Shown here in pieces: positions 53,001-62,545 of a stretch of DNA of 64,000 nt. The notes beneath the pieces are model-generated. The model saw only the letters and a program-made list of their open reading frames with translations, had not been told where the DNA came from and did no database searches. The position numbers and the translations under genes are program-made. This DNA is from Rapana venosa (Eukaryota; Mollusca; Gastropoda; Neogastropoda; Muricidae). Numbering within the stretch: the stretch's first letter is position 1; each line of letters starts with the position of its first letter. The stretch spans positions 67,851,194-67,915,193 of the forward strand of contig CM054143.1 in assembly GCA_028751875.1 (NCBI GenBank), in the 5' to 3' direction.

Positions 53001-53868
53001 TGTAGGATTTAATGACTGACTGTAGTGATACAGTTGTTTGAAAACTAGTAATCAGAGCTGCCTATTCCTAGGATATTTCTGTAGGTTCTATGGACAATTT
53101 CGTCAAACTATCGAAGGTTTCTACAGATGTGAGTTGACAGTTACTATTTTCACTTAACCAAACATGCAGTTTTTCTGTTTGCCGCTCCACTGTCATGTTA
53201 ACCCTCTTGTTGTTGGATTCTACAGAGCTAAACTGCCTGTAGATGTTCAATTCTTTGCAGGTTTTCTGCCCCCAACTGACTTACTTTACTCCTAAGACAA
53301 TTGTGTGTGTGTGCATGACAAGCTATCAAGCTGAAATTTTGTCACAAACTAGGTATGTCTTTGTACTTGCATTTAGATGCAAGTTTATGTGTCTGGTCAC
53401 CAAATGTCTTGTCATTGTCACTTTATTTGTCACTAATCACAAGTAAAAGTATGTTATATACGATAAAACAGCAAATCCTGCATGGATATGACAATAGTTC
53501 ATGCATGTTAGTGTCAAATAAGGAACTGATGCCTAGCTGACATGTTTACCAATGGTTATGTGCAGTTGTACTTCAAGGATGTGTCACATTATGTCCCCAT
53601 AACACCTGTTGTTTTATATGTCTTGAGGAGACAAAAGTTTTGTTTAACCTTTTTTTTTTCTTTTGAAAATAAGTCATATTCAATCAATACAGAGCTTTAC
53701 ACTGCAATTCATATCTGCGTGTGCTACTACATGTTTGTTAAGTTACAGAAGTGTATTATTGTACGTGACTGTCACCAGTGTCACAGCACAGGTGTGACAA
53801 ATACGAAACAACACAGAACTTCTGTAATCCTACAAAATTTTAATCTTGGTGGTATTAAGATGAAAACC
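53001..53868. other. TRAPPC8 intron, unassigned
   Basis: Single-copy-looking AT-rich sequence with no recognised coding or repeat content. Confidence 0.5.
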
Positions 53869-56180
53869 AAACCAAATAGATTTCATCTTAACACCACGGT
53901 GCTTCAAATCCAGCATCAGCAGAGCCAGAACAAGAACCTACCCTGGAGCTGACATAGGCAGCGACCACGACCTTGTGCTGCTGGTATTCAAAAGGAAGCT
54001 GAAGAAAAATAAACAGCCTGCAAACCCATGTATCAAGTTTGATGTGGACAAACTGAAAGATCCAGATGTCGAGGAGATCTTCCAAGCTAAGCTTGGCGGA
54101 CGTTTTGCGGCATTAACCCTCCTGGACAATGACATCAATGACCTCACCAACAACTTTAATGAGGCAGTCCGAGAAACAGCAGAGGAGGTACTCGGTCATC
54201 AGGGGAAAAATAAACACCAGCCATGGACTCCCAAGGGACATCTTGGACCTCTGCGATACAAGAAGGCACTAAAACCCAAACCCGGGTTTCTTCCACCCTA
54301 AAGAATACCGGGAAGGCCAAAAATTTTTGTGAAGAAGTCAATGTTAAAGGCCAGAGAGAAGTGGATCAGTGATCAATGTGATGAGATCAAAAAAACATTT
54401 AAGTGGGCAACAGTTTAAAAAGGCATACGGACACCCTGAAGAAACTCACAAAACCACTTCAAACCAAATCATGTCATTGAAGAAGCTCAGAAACCTCCTC
54501 ACAGAAAGCTCAGCTGCATTGAACAGGTGGTCTGAGTATTGTCAAGAACTATACAATACCCCAAACCACCTGACAAGAGCATAATAGAAGAGGAAGCATG
54601 CAACATCAAGAGCACCCTCGCCATTACCCATACTGAGGGAAGAAGTGGAAGAAGCCAAATTTGCAGTTTACCGAAGGAAAGTCCCCAGGAGCAGACAACA
54701 TACCAGCAGAGTTGCTCAAGCATGGTGGCGAAACAGTTATTGCACTATTAAGCTTTTCTGTCAGAAGATTTGGGAGACAAAACAGTGGCCCAACCCGAAT
54801 GGACACAATCACTCATCATACCTCTGCCCAGAAGGGGAATTTACGCCAATGCCAAAACTATAGAACAATCAGCCTCATCAGCCACGCCAGCAAGATGATG
54901 CTCAAAGTTTTTTGAATCAACTCAAGAAGGAGGGCAGAAAAAAAAAAACCTTGCAGAGGAACAAGCTGGGTTCAGGGCAGGCAGGAGCACAATCGAACAG
55001 ATTTTTAACTGCCACATCCTGATGGAAAAACATCTTCAACATCGGGAGAGCCCTGTTCCACAGCTTCATCGATTCAAGAGGCTTTCGCCCGATTTATGGC
55101 ACAAAGGGCCCTGTGGCAGGGTCCTCAGAATGTTTGGCATTGAAGGACTAGTGCAAACCATTCAAGATTATACACACCGCAAGCAGTGCAGTCCTTCTGA
55201 ACAATCAGGTCGGAGACTACTTCAAAACCACAGTTGGGGTCCGAAAAGGATGCCTGTTATCTCCAGCCCTTTTTTTATCTGTTCTTGGAAAACATTATGA
55301 GAGAGACCTCCAGACTTCCATTTACCATCTCCATTGGCGGCAGACCCCTCAACAACTTGCGGTTTGCGATGGCATTGACCTCATGGAGGGAAAAGTAACA
55401 CAGAGCTGCAAGATCTTACGACCAGACTTGAGAACAGAGCTGGAGCATATGGGATGGAGGTGAGCTCGGAGACAAGTAAAGTACTTGTGAACGCACCAGC
55501 ACGCCCCTGCTAAAATTTACATGAACGGCCAGCAAAATGGAGGAGGTAGATGCTTTTAAATACCTTGGCGCTACACTCACAAAGGAGGGCGATCGACGAC
55601 AGAAATCAAAGTCAGACTAGCCATGGCAACTCTTCCATGACAAACTCACCACCATATGGAAAAGTAAAGAGATCAGTTTCCCAATCAAACTAAAGCTCTA
55701 CAAAGCCCTAATTCGGACTATCCTGCTGTACGGAAGTGAAACCTGGACATTGACTGCTGAAACAGCAAAGCGAATCCAGTCATTTGAAACAAAATGCCAT
55801 AGAAAACTGCTGGGCATATCCTGGAGAGAACGAAAGACCAATGAATTTGTCAAGAGTCAAATAACACGGCTGGCAGGTCCACAGGAACCCCTTCTCACCA
55901 TCGTCAAGAAGAAAAAACTGACATGGTTCGACCACATCACCCGCCATAACACTCTGCCAAAAACAGTACTGCAGGGAACACTCGAAGGTGGCAGAAAGAG
56001 GGGAAGACAGAACAAGTCATGGATGGACAACATCAGAGAATGGACCAGGATGAATGACTTGGCACTACTGCGCAGAGCCAAGGACCGAGATGGATGGAGG
56101 AGGCTTACCACGGCATCGTCTCTCGTGTCTCCTCCACGACCGCCAAGGTCACGGGACTGATGATGATGATGATGATGAGT
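53869..56180 (+). mobile_element. RTE-like element, family A, 5'-truncated copy 2
   Basis: Begins at about 53869 in the endonuclease, near the end of the domain (TRTYPGADIGSDHDLVLL), then the linker to the RT (54.0-54.6 kb), SPGADNIPAELL at 54.67 kb, and NYRTISLISHASKMMLKV near 54.87 kb. Several frameshifts and small deletions follow, including one at 55.36 kb that destroys the FADD box. The C-terminal region at 55750-56160 is intact: TAETAKRIQSFETKCHRKLL, RTHEFV-type motifs, KLTWFDHITRHNTLPK and PPRSRD, then a stop. It ends in a (GAT)n tail. It matches the 8.37-11.60 kb copy closely by eye and is inactive. Confidence 0.88.
55750..56160 (+). pseudogene. Family A RT C-terminal piece, open
   Basis: An open frame of 136 codons with the same C-terminal region as the family A copy at 8381-8790, but here in one uninterrupted frame. 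It is a remnant of the larger polyprotein. Confidence 0.8.
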
Positions 56181-56837
56181 CTCTAAAGTAGTTGTAGTGA
56201 TGGCACAGGGTCACAACACATCACAGAAAGCACAAATTGGGGATGTGTGGGGGGTGTACCCATTGCTGTCCCCTGCCGAACCTTGGCAGACCGGAGACCT
56301 ATTTTCTTTTCCTTCTTGCTGTTTTCGTTATCAGCATATCTATCCGTTTCGAAAAGTGTGGTAATAATGAGAAAACAGTCAAAAGGCATCGTTTTCAGGC
56401 TTCTCTGCTGCGGACCCACTGGGAGGTCAACTTTCTCCACATCAGTGTGTGTAGCACAGGTCACGAATGTGCAGCCATGTAGCATGTTGTTTTCTGGGTC
56501 ACGCTTCTCCCTAACTGCAGCATTTCCTTCCTTCTCTTCCTCAAAAGCATTAAATATTGGGCTCACTTAACAATTATCGTTCAAATTTTTCTACTTCCAA
56601 GACAATAACATTCAATTCATTGTCTCACTAATCAGGTGAATCATCTGCTACTAAAGAAAACACCATTTTTTTCGCCACGCTGCACCATTGAATAGCGTTC
56701 CGGTCACTGGCTGTTATTTCTTCCTTCCCTCCCCACTACACGCATATTAGTGGTCTAAATTTATGACCGGCACCCTCTGAAACCCTCCTGCATCGCCCCA
56801 CCAATTTTCAGACACAGTGTGAAAACCACGAGGTCTG
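56181..56837. other. TRAPPC8 intron with a minus-strand ORF
   Basis: A minus-strand frame (56566-56183, 127 codons) reads FNAFEEEKEGNAAVREKRDP, then FVTCATHTDVEKVDLPVG and IITTLFETDRYADNENS. I do not recognise it. It could be a transposon remnant or chance. The remainder to 56.84 kb is unassigned. Confidence 0.35.
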
Positions 56838-56912
56838 TGTCTGATGGAAAAGTACTGCCCACGTGGGCAGCACCAACTGTTGGCTGCGGTCGTATTGGAA
56901 TCTAGCGGGGGC
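56838..56912 (+). repeat. Dispersed repeat S3, copy 2
   Basis: Contains tgatggaaaagtactgccca, ttggctgcggtcgtattgga and atctagcgg. Its relative is at 18043-18142 on the other strand. Confidence 0.65.
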
Positions 56913-57546
56913 CACCGTTACTCTCGGCTGCGGTCGTAATGTGGTCAAGACGGTTAAAAGAGGTTTTGGTTTTTATCCCCTCTTTGCTTGTGTGTCTGGG
57001 AACAGTGTTTGCAAAATGGCAGTCAGTCAAAGATGTGTGCTTGGGAATGGAAAAACAGCGAGGCCTGGGGCCAAGTCTATTCATTATGATAACTGCGCAG
57101 AGTTTCTCCTGGATGTGTGCAGAAACATAGCCAGTACTCAAGGCATGTCAGACTGGTCCATGCTTTGCGTTGTGCTCACCTTGTCAGGGTCATTTCAGTG
57201 GACTTCACTTTGAAGTTTGTGGCTTATGAAAGACTCACCCCGAAGATTCTTGCTTCATTTCTAAAAGTAAATTTGGAGGATGGTGCTTTTCTTTCAAGCC
57301 TGTGTTTTCACTAGGCCAGCATTGACAACAGGTGACTGAAACATTCATTGTGAAGAGAGCTCTCATCCAACCACAGTTCTCCTTCTTTGTCTTTCTCTGT
57401 TTGTGTTACATGTGGTGTGTGATTGGACAGCCGAAATCTCTGTTGATGTGACGTGTGTTGGGGTAAGGTTTGTAAGCTCTGTCATGTTGCACAAAAGCCA
57501 CTGTTTAGTGCTCAGTAAAACCTGTGCGTTGTTGTTGTTGAACCAG

Positions 57547-57652
57547 GAATCCACCGTACGCCATGCGGGCCACATTGATCAGCACAGAGATCCTCAAACG
57601 TCGCAGCATGTTCCATGAAGCCGCCATGCAGTTTCTCAAGATGATCACTGAG
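57547..57652 (+). CDS. TRAPPC8: TRAPPC8 exon, conserved region 5
   Basis: Starts after gttgaaccag; the first G completes the arginine codon split from the previous exon, then NPPYAMRATLISTEILKRRS and MFHEAAMQFLKMITE. This aligns with the TRAPPC8 stretch following YxxxCxN, where the family reads xxxRxxLxxxEILKxxxxxxEAAxxxxxxTxE. It ends ACTGAG before gtttgt in phase 0. No further exon was found up to 64 kb, so the next intron is at least 6.3 kb long and the gene continues outside the window. Confidence 0.88.
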
Positions 57653-57804
57653 GTTTGTCTGTCTTCTTGGTTTGCAAGGATACACCTGTTTTTTTGCTTC
57701 CTGCATTTACCACAACCTTGGCTTCTGCTGCTTACTATGACCGACTGTGCTGCTGTCTTTGTGCTGACAGCACGAAGAACACTTGTAGCTGGGGTCTTCA
57801 TGGC

Positions 57805-57905
57805 ATGTACAGCCCTTGAAAGTCCTTTAAAGTCCTTAAAAGACCTTCAATTTTGTGATCCCATTTCAAGGCCTTAAAAGTCCTTAAAAATCAGACATAT
57901 GCCTC
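57805..57905. repeat. AAAGTCCTT-type short repeat segment
   Basis: Clustered ccttgaaagtcctttaaag and ccttaaaagtccttaaaaat strings. Segments of this kind are common in dispersed repeats of animals. No terminal repeats were identified. Confidence 0.45.
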
Positions 57906-57994
57906 CATGTCTTTAAAAAGTGCTTAAATTTAACTGTTATAATTAAAGTAAGTATATGGTTGATCCTTTAAATAAAATGAATTTTTAAAATTGT

Positions 57995-58372
57995 GAAAGA
58001 AGTGGAAGCCTTATCTGTATGCCAAGTAAGGGTGAAGCCTTATCTGTATGCCAAGAAAGGGTGAAGCCTTATCTGTGGTGAAGCCTTATCTGTATGCCAG
58101 GAAAGGGTGAAGCCTTATCTGTATGCCAAGAAAGGGTGAAGCCTTATCTGTATGCCAAGAAAGGGTGAAGCCTTATCTGTATGCCAAGAAAGGGTGAAGC
58201 CTTATCTGTGGTGAAGCCTTATCTGTATGCCAGGAAAGGGTGAAGCCTTATCTGTGGTGAAGCCTTGTCTGTGGTGAAGCCTTATCTGTGGTGAAGCCTT
58301 ATCTGTATGCCAGGAAAGGGTGAAGCCTTATCTGTGGTGAAGCCTTGTCTGTGTGCCAGGAAAGGGTGTTGA
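57995..58372 (+). repeat. 28/17-bp minisatellite
   Basis: About 13-15 copies of ggtgaagccttatctgt, with or without atgccaagaaa appended, giving 17- and 28-bp units. Confidence 0.9.
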
Positions 58373-59137
58373 AGAAGGAGGGAGTGATAATGCACACCTG
58401 CCTACCTGTACTATTAATTTTTATCGTATTTTTACTCTTTTTTTTACCCCAAGTACAAACGAATTTTCTGATAAAAGTACGATTTTGACAACCACAAAAA
58501 AAACAACAACAAAACAATCCTAAAAAATAAAATAAAAAACAGGAGAAAAAAGTGAAACAATGACAAGGGGTTTAAGGGATGTAACTCTTCCATGCCGATT
58601 ACTTCCCTTGTCTGTGTTAGGTTGCGAGTCATCACTTGGTAGCAAGTAAACTTTTAAATTGGAATATGAGCAAAAAGTGAGAGAAAAAGCGGCTGGACAA
58701 GACCATGACTGGAACCAATTGAAAGAAATTCTCATGGAAGCAGCAAAAGAAACGTGTGGAGAGACCAAAGGAAGGAGACATCGACTGAGAGACATAGTGG
58801 TGGTGCGATGCAGTGAAAGAAGCAATCCAAGAGAAGAAGAAAGCATTTAGGAAGTGGCAGCAAACAAGATGTTTGAGGACAGAGAGATATACAGGAGGAA
58901 ATCAAAAGAAGCCACAAAAGCTGTAGCCCAAGCTAAAGAAAAAGTGTGGAACGAATGATGTGTTGGACTTGGTACAACTGAAGGTCAGCATAAGATGTTT
59001 CGAATTGCACGGCAGATGAGGAAAGAACGGAAAGACATCAATGTTGCAAAATTTGTGAAAAATGAGTCTGGAAATATCATGACTGAGAAGCAAAATATTC
59101 TGCAGAGATGGGAGGATTACTTTAATGATCTGCTAAA

Positions 59138-60856
59138 AAAATGCTATTGGTCTAGACTGCAATACTATGAAAAATTACAGGCTGGTTTCCAATCTTCCTT
59201 TCATTTCAAAAGTTCTGGAGAGGGTCATCCTCAAACAGCTTCAGAAGCACCTAGCTTGTAACCACCTTTTGGAAGATCATCAGTCAGCGTATAGGGCTGG
59301 TCACAGCATGGAGACTGCCGTACTGAGTGTCACCAGCAGCCTGCTTTTGCAGAATGACGACCGCAGAGTGTCGGTCATGGGCTTGTTGGACTTCAGTGTG
59401 GCATTCGACACGCTTGACCATTCTATTTTGCTCAAAAGACTAGATTACTCTTTTGGAATAAGAGGTGTTGCCTTGGCATGGTTTACCTCTTATGTCTCTG
59501 ATAGGTCGCAGAGCGTGCTGATAGAGGGAGTTAAGTCACAACCTGCCCCCCTCCTATATGGCGTACCTCAAGGTTCTGTTTTGGGTCCCGTATTGTTCAC
59601 ACTATATTCTCAGCCTCTGTCTAATGTGATGACCTTACATGATTGCCAGTTTCATAAATATGCAAATGATACAGAAATTTCGGCAAATGCAACACCTCAA
59701 AATTTTTCAGACGCCACACGCACACTAGCAGATTGCATGCACAGTGTCCTTCAGTGGATGGACAGCAACAAACTCAAATTAAATACAGACAAGACAGAAG
59801 TTATGGCAGTTGGTTCACCATCTAGTCTTATGCGGGTGTCGGAGAGTTCTGTGGTCTTGGGTGGCTGTGACATAGCTTTTCAGAGTTCTGTGCGGTATCT
59901 GGGTGTTCGGCTAGATCCTACTCACTCCATGAAAGACCACATTAGTAACGTCTGCAGAGCATGCTTTCTAGAGCTGCGCCGTATTGCACACATTAAGAAA
60001 TTCTTGCCTCGAGATGCAGTGATCAAGCTCGTTTCAGCGACCGTCTTGTCGCGACTGGACTATTGCAACTCCTGTTTTATCGGTATAAGTGATGAACAGT
60101 TTACACGCCTGCAGCGAATTCAGAACTCTCCTGCCAGGCTCATCCTTGGAAAGAGCAAAAGGGACCATGTGACTCCCATGCTTAGGGAGCTTCATTGGTT
60201 ACCTGTAAGGGCACGCTGTCAGTACAAAGTTGCGGTCTTGGCATACCGTCACTCTGAAGGCTCGCTTGCTCCATCTCTGTCAGCTGCCTTGAAAACACGC
60301 ACCACAACTAGAACCCTGCGGTCTTCGAATGATAACTTACTTGTTGTACCCCATTACAACCTCAAAACCGCAGGTCGTAGATCTTTTGGTGTTGCTGCGC
60401 CCACGATCTGGAACTCTCTGCCACCAGCCGTCAGACATGCTCCCATTTTATCCCAGTTTGAGTCTTCATTGAAGACACATCTCTAATGTATTTCTTAGCT
60501 AGTTAATATATTGTGCTTGTCTTGACGGTCGCCGTTTGTCACACTGTAGGCTACTTCATGTGCATGCCTGGCTGTTGGTTATGTTTTTTTTGTTAGTTAT
60601 GTTATTGCTAGTGCCTTTTCTCTGAGTGTACTGTTAATTGCCCTGCTAGTGTGTGCCCGGATGCAAGTGTGTGTCTCTACAGTGCGATAGGTATCTCTTG
60701 TAAATTTATTTGCGCTTTAGAAATGCTCATTATCGTTGTTGTTGTTATTATGTGCTGTGTGTGCATGTGCATAAATGTGCATGGTATGAAAGCGCATTGA
60801 GTCATTGCTTTGAGAAATGTGCTATATAAATGCTATTCATTATTATTATTATTATT
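59138..60856 (+). mobile_element. CR1/L2-like non-LTR element nested in family C
   Basis: A 5'-truncated element with one open frame (59167-60486) followed by about 370 bases of 3' UTR and an (ATT)n tail at 60838-60856. The family C sequence rejoins as DLL|NIENAHAIEEV across it. A short TAAA repeat flanks both sides (59134-59137, 60856-60859). Confidence 0.87.
59167..60486 (+). CDS. CR1/L2-like reverse transcriptase, C-terminal part
   Basis: An open frame of 439 codons. RT boxes in order: YRLVSNLPFISKVLERVIL at the start, AYRAGHSMETAV, LLDFSVAFDTLDHSILL, GVPQGSVLGPVLFTLY, and YANDTEI where the family normally has YADDT. Further on are LKLNTDKTEVMAVG, YLGVRLD, LSRLDYCNS, and the conserved end region with RSFGVAAPTIWNSLPPAVR and SFESSLKTHL. 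The Met start is not a true protein start because the element is 5'-truncated. The D-to-N change in the catalytic pair would abolish polymerase activity. No frameshift is seen, so the insertion is fairly recent. Confidence 0.88.
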   Translation: MKNYRLVSNLPFISKVLERVILKQLQKHLACNHLLEDHQSAYRAGHSMETAVLSVTSSLLLQNDDRRVSVMGLLDFSVAFDTLDHSILLKRLDYSFGIRGVALAWFTSYVSDRSQSVLIEGVKSQPAPLLYGVPQGSVLGPVLFTLYSQPLSNVMTLHDCQFHKYANDTEISANATPQNFSDATRTLADCMHSVLQWMDSNKLKLNTDKTEVMAVGSPSSLMRVSESSVVLGGCDIAFQSSVRYLGVRLDPTHSMKDHISNVCRACFLELRRIAHIKKFLPRDAVIKLVSATVLSRLDYCNSCFIGISDEQFTRLQRIQNSPARLILGKSKRDHVTPMLRELHWLPVRARCQYKVAVLAYRHSEGSLAPSLSAALKTRTTTRTLRSSNDNLLVVPHYNLKTAGRRSFGVAAPTIWNSLPPAVRHAPILSQFESSLKTHL

Positions 60857-61665
60857 AAATATTGAGAATGCTCATGCAATCGAGGAAGTGGAGAAAGTTG
60901 AAGGACCTGTACAAGAAGTGACTGAAGATGAAATCAGAAGAGCAATTCGAACTATGAGAAAGAGAAAAGCCACGGGGCCATCAGGAGTGGTGACAGACAT
61001 GATACAAGCAGCAGGAGAGGAAGGAGTAAAACAACTTACGAAAATATGTCAGAAGATACAGCGGACAGAACAAATGCCCGAAGAATGGGAAGACAGTATT
61101 ACTGTTCCCATTTTCAAGGGTAAAGGAGATGCACTAGTATGTGGAAAATACAGAGGAATCAGGCTTCTGGAACATGGCATGAAGATCTGGGGAAAAGTAT
61201 TGGAAAGAAGACTGAAGAGCCTGTGCAATATTGATGAAAAACAGTTTGGATTCCAGGCTGGCAAATCAACCATAGATGCAATATTTATTGTGAAACAACT
61301 GCAGGAAAAGTATATGGCGAAGAAAAAGAGCTTGACGCACATCTTTGTTGACCTGGAAAAAGCTGTTGATAGAGTACCCAGAAAGGCAATCCAATGGGCC
61401 TTGAGGAAACAAAGTGTACCGGAGCACACCATCTCAATGGTTATGACTTTGTACAAGAACTCCAGATCAAAAGTGAAAACTATAATTGGGACGTCAGAAA
61501 GCTTTGAGATAAAAGTAGGAGTGCACCAAGGATCTGCATTGAGCCCTCTGCTCTTTATCCTCGTGATGAATGAAATATCCAGGGAAGTGGAGAGGCCAGA
61601 AGAGATCTGGGAACTGCTGTATGCTGACGACTTAGTGTTGGTAGCTCAAAGGTGTAGGGAACAAT
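60857..61665 (+). pseudogene. Family C RT, N-terminal and palm part
   Basis: Encodes TEDEIRRAIRTMRKRKATGP, IFKGKGDALVCGKYRGIRLL, EKQFGFQAGKSTIDAIFIV, FVDLEKAVDRVPRKAIQWAL, VHQGSALSPLLFILVMNEI and the intact LLYADDLVLVA box. After VAQ the copy lacks roughly 150 bases present at 48045-48200 in copy 1, which removes the first half of the PHD-like finger and shifts the frame. The remaining finger sequence is then read in the wrong frame to a stop at 61770. This piece supplies the RT half missing from copy 1. Confidence 0.85.
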
Positions 61666-61764
61666 TCGATCAAATGCTCCAAATGTCAATATTGGTGTCA
61701 CAAAAGATGCTCAAAGCTCAAAAGTCTGAAGAAGGAGGACGGAGTATTTGTCTGCCCCAGTTGT

Positions 61765-62436
61765 ATGAATAAGAAGGGTGAAGACAATACCGATGCAGGA
61801 AAGGAGGAGCTAGAATTTGAACAAGGGAAGATAGAAGTGGTAGACAAATTCTGCTACCTGGGAGAGATGATGAGCTGCGAAGCAAAATCTGAGTTAGCTG
61901 TCAGAACCAGGATTGCGAGTGCTTGGAAGAAATGGAAAGAATTGGCAAGTCTGCTCGGAAATAATAATAATAATGTATGGAATTTATATAGCGCTGAATC
62001 TTGTAAAGCAACAAATCAAAGCGCTCAGATGACTTTTTCTTTTTTTTTCTTCAGAAATCAGAAAATCCCACTGGAGAGACGCTGTCCGATATATAAGGTC
62101 TGCATCAGACCTGTTCTACTGTATGGTTCGGAGACGTGGGTTTTCACAATAAACGTCGAACGTTTGTTGAAGAGCTGTGAAATCAGAATGCTACACTACA
62201 TGACAAAGATCAAATGGGAAGACAGGATCACGAATGAAGAACTATGGAGAATGTGCAAAGTTGATGATCTCAAGTCTGTAGCTAGTAGCAATAGACTGCG
62301 CTGGTTTGGGCACGTTCAACGGAAAGCAGACCACCACATCATAAAAAGAGCAATGAACTTCGTAGTGGATGGAAAGAGACTAAAGGGAAGACCTAGCATG
62401 ACCTGGGCTGCCTGTATTGCAGATGATCTTAGATAA
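61765..62436 (+). pseudogene. Family C RT C-terminal part with 96-bp insertion
   Basis: Restores the frame of copy 1 from KKGEDNTDAGKEELEFEQGK to the final ADDLR. At 61963-62058 a 96-bp segment is inserted after LLGN and keeps the frame open. The rest (LYGSETWVFTINVERLL, RWFGHVQRKADHHII) matches copy 1 closely. Confidence 0.85.
61963..62058 (+). repeat. 96-bp SINE-like or intron-like insertion
   Basis: Absent from family C copy 1 at the equivalent site (48517-48521). It starts with (AAT)n and atgtatggaatttatatagc, includes gcgctgaatcttgtaaagca and ends in a polypyrimidine run tttttcttttttttt and cttcag. The sequence aaat repeats at both edges (61959-61962 and 62055-62058), fitting a 4-bp duplication. 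A related segment is at 37448-37520. Confidence 0.8.
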
Positions 62437-62545
62437 AGGGGCATAAATAAGGAGGAAACTCAAAACAGAGAGAGATGGAGAAGGCTCATCAATGTCAAAC
62501 CTCCCCTGGGAGAAACATGACAAAAAAGGAAGAAGAAGAAGAAGA

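Larger units (their letters stand above)
58605..62545 (+). mobile_element. Non-LTR element, family C, copy 2, with a nested element
   Basis: Begins in the endonuclease end region (a broken SHHLVASK string at about 58625) and continues with EQKVREKAAGQDHDWNQLKE and KETCGETKGRRH at 58659-58800, RQMRKERKDINVAKFVK at 59000-59060, and QRWEDYFNDLL at 59101-59136. There it is cut by a CR1-like insertion (59138-60856). It resumes with the RT at 60857 and ends in a (GAA)n tail at about 62545. Frameshifts lie near 58.78, 58.98 and 61.67 kb. The element is dead. Confidence 0.86.
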
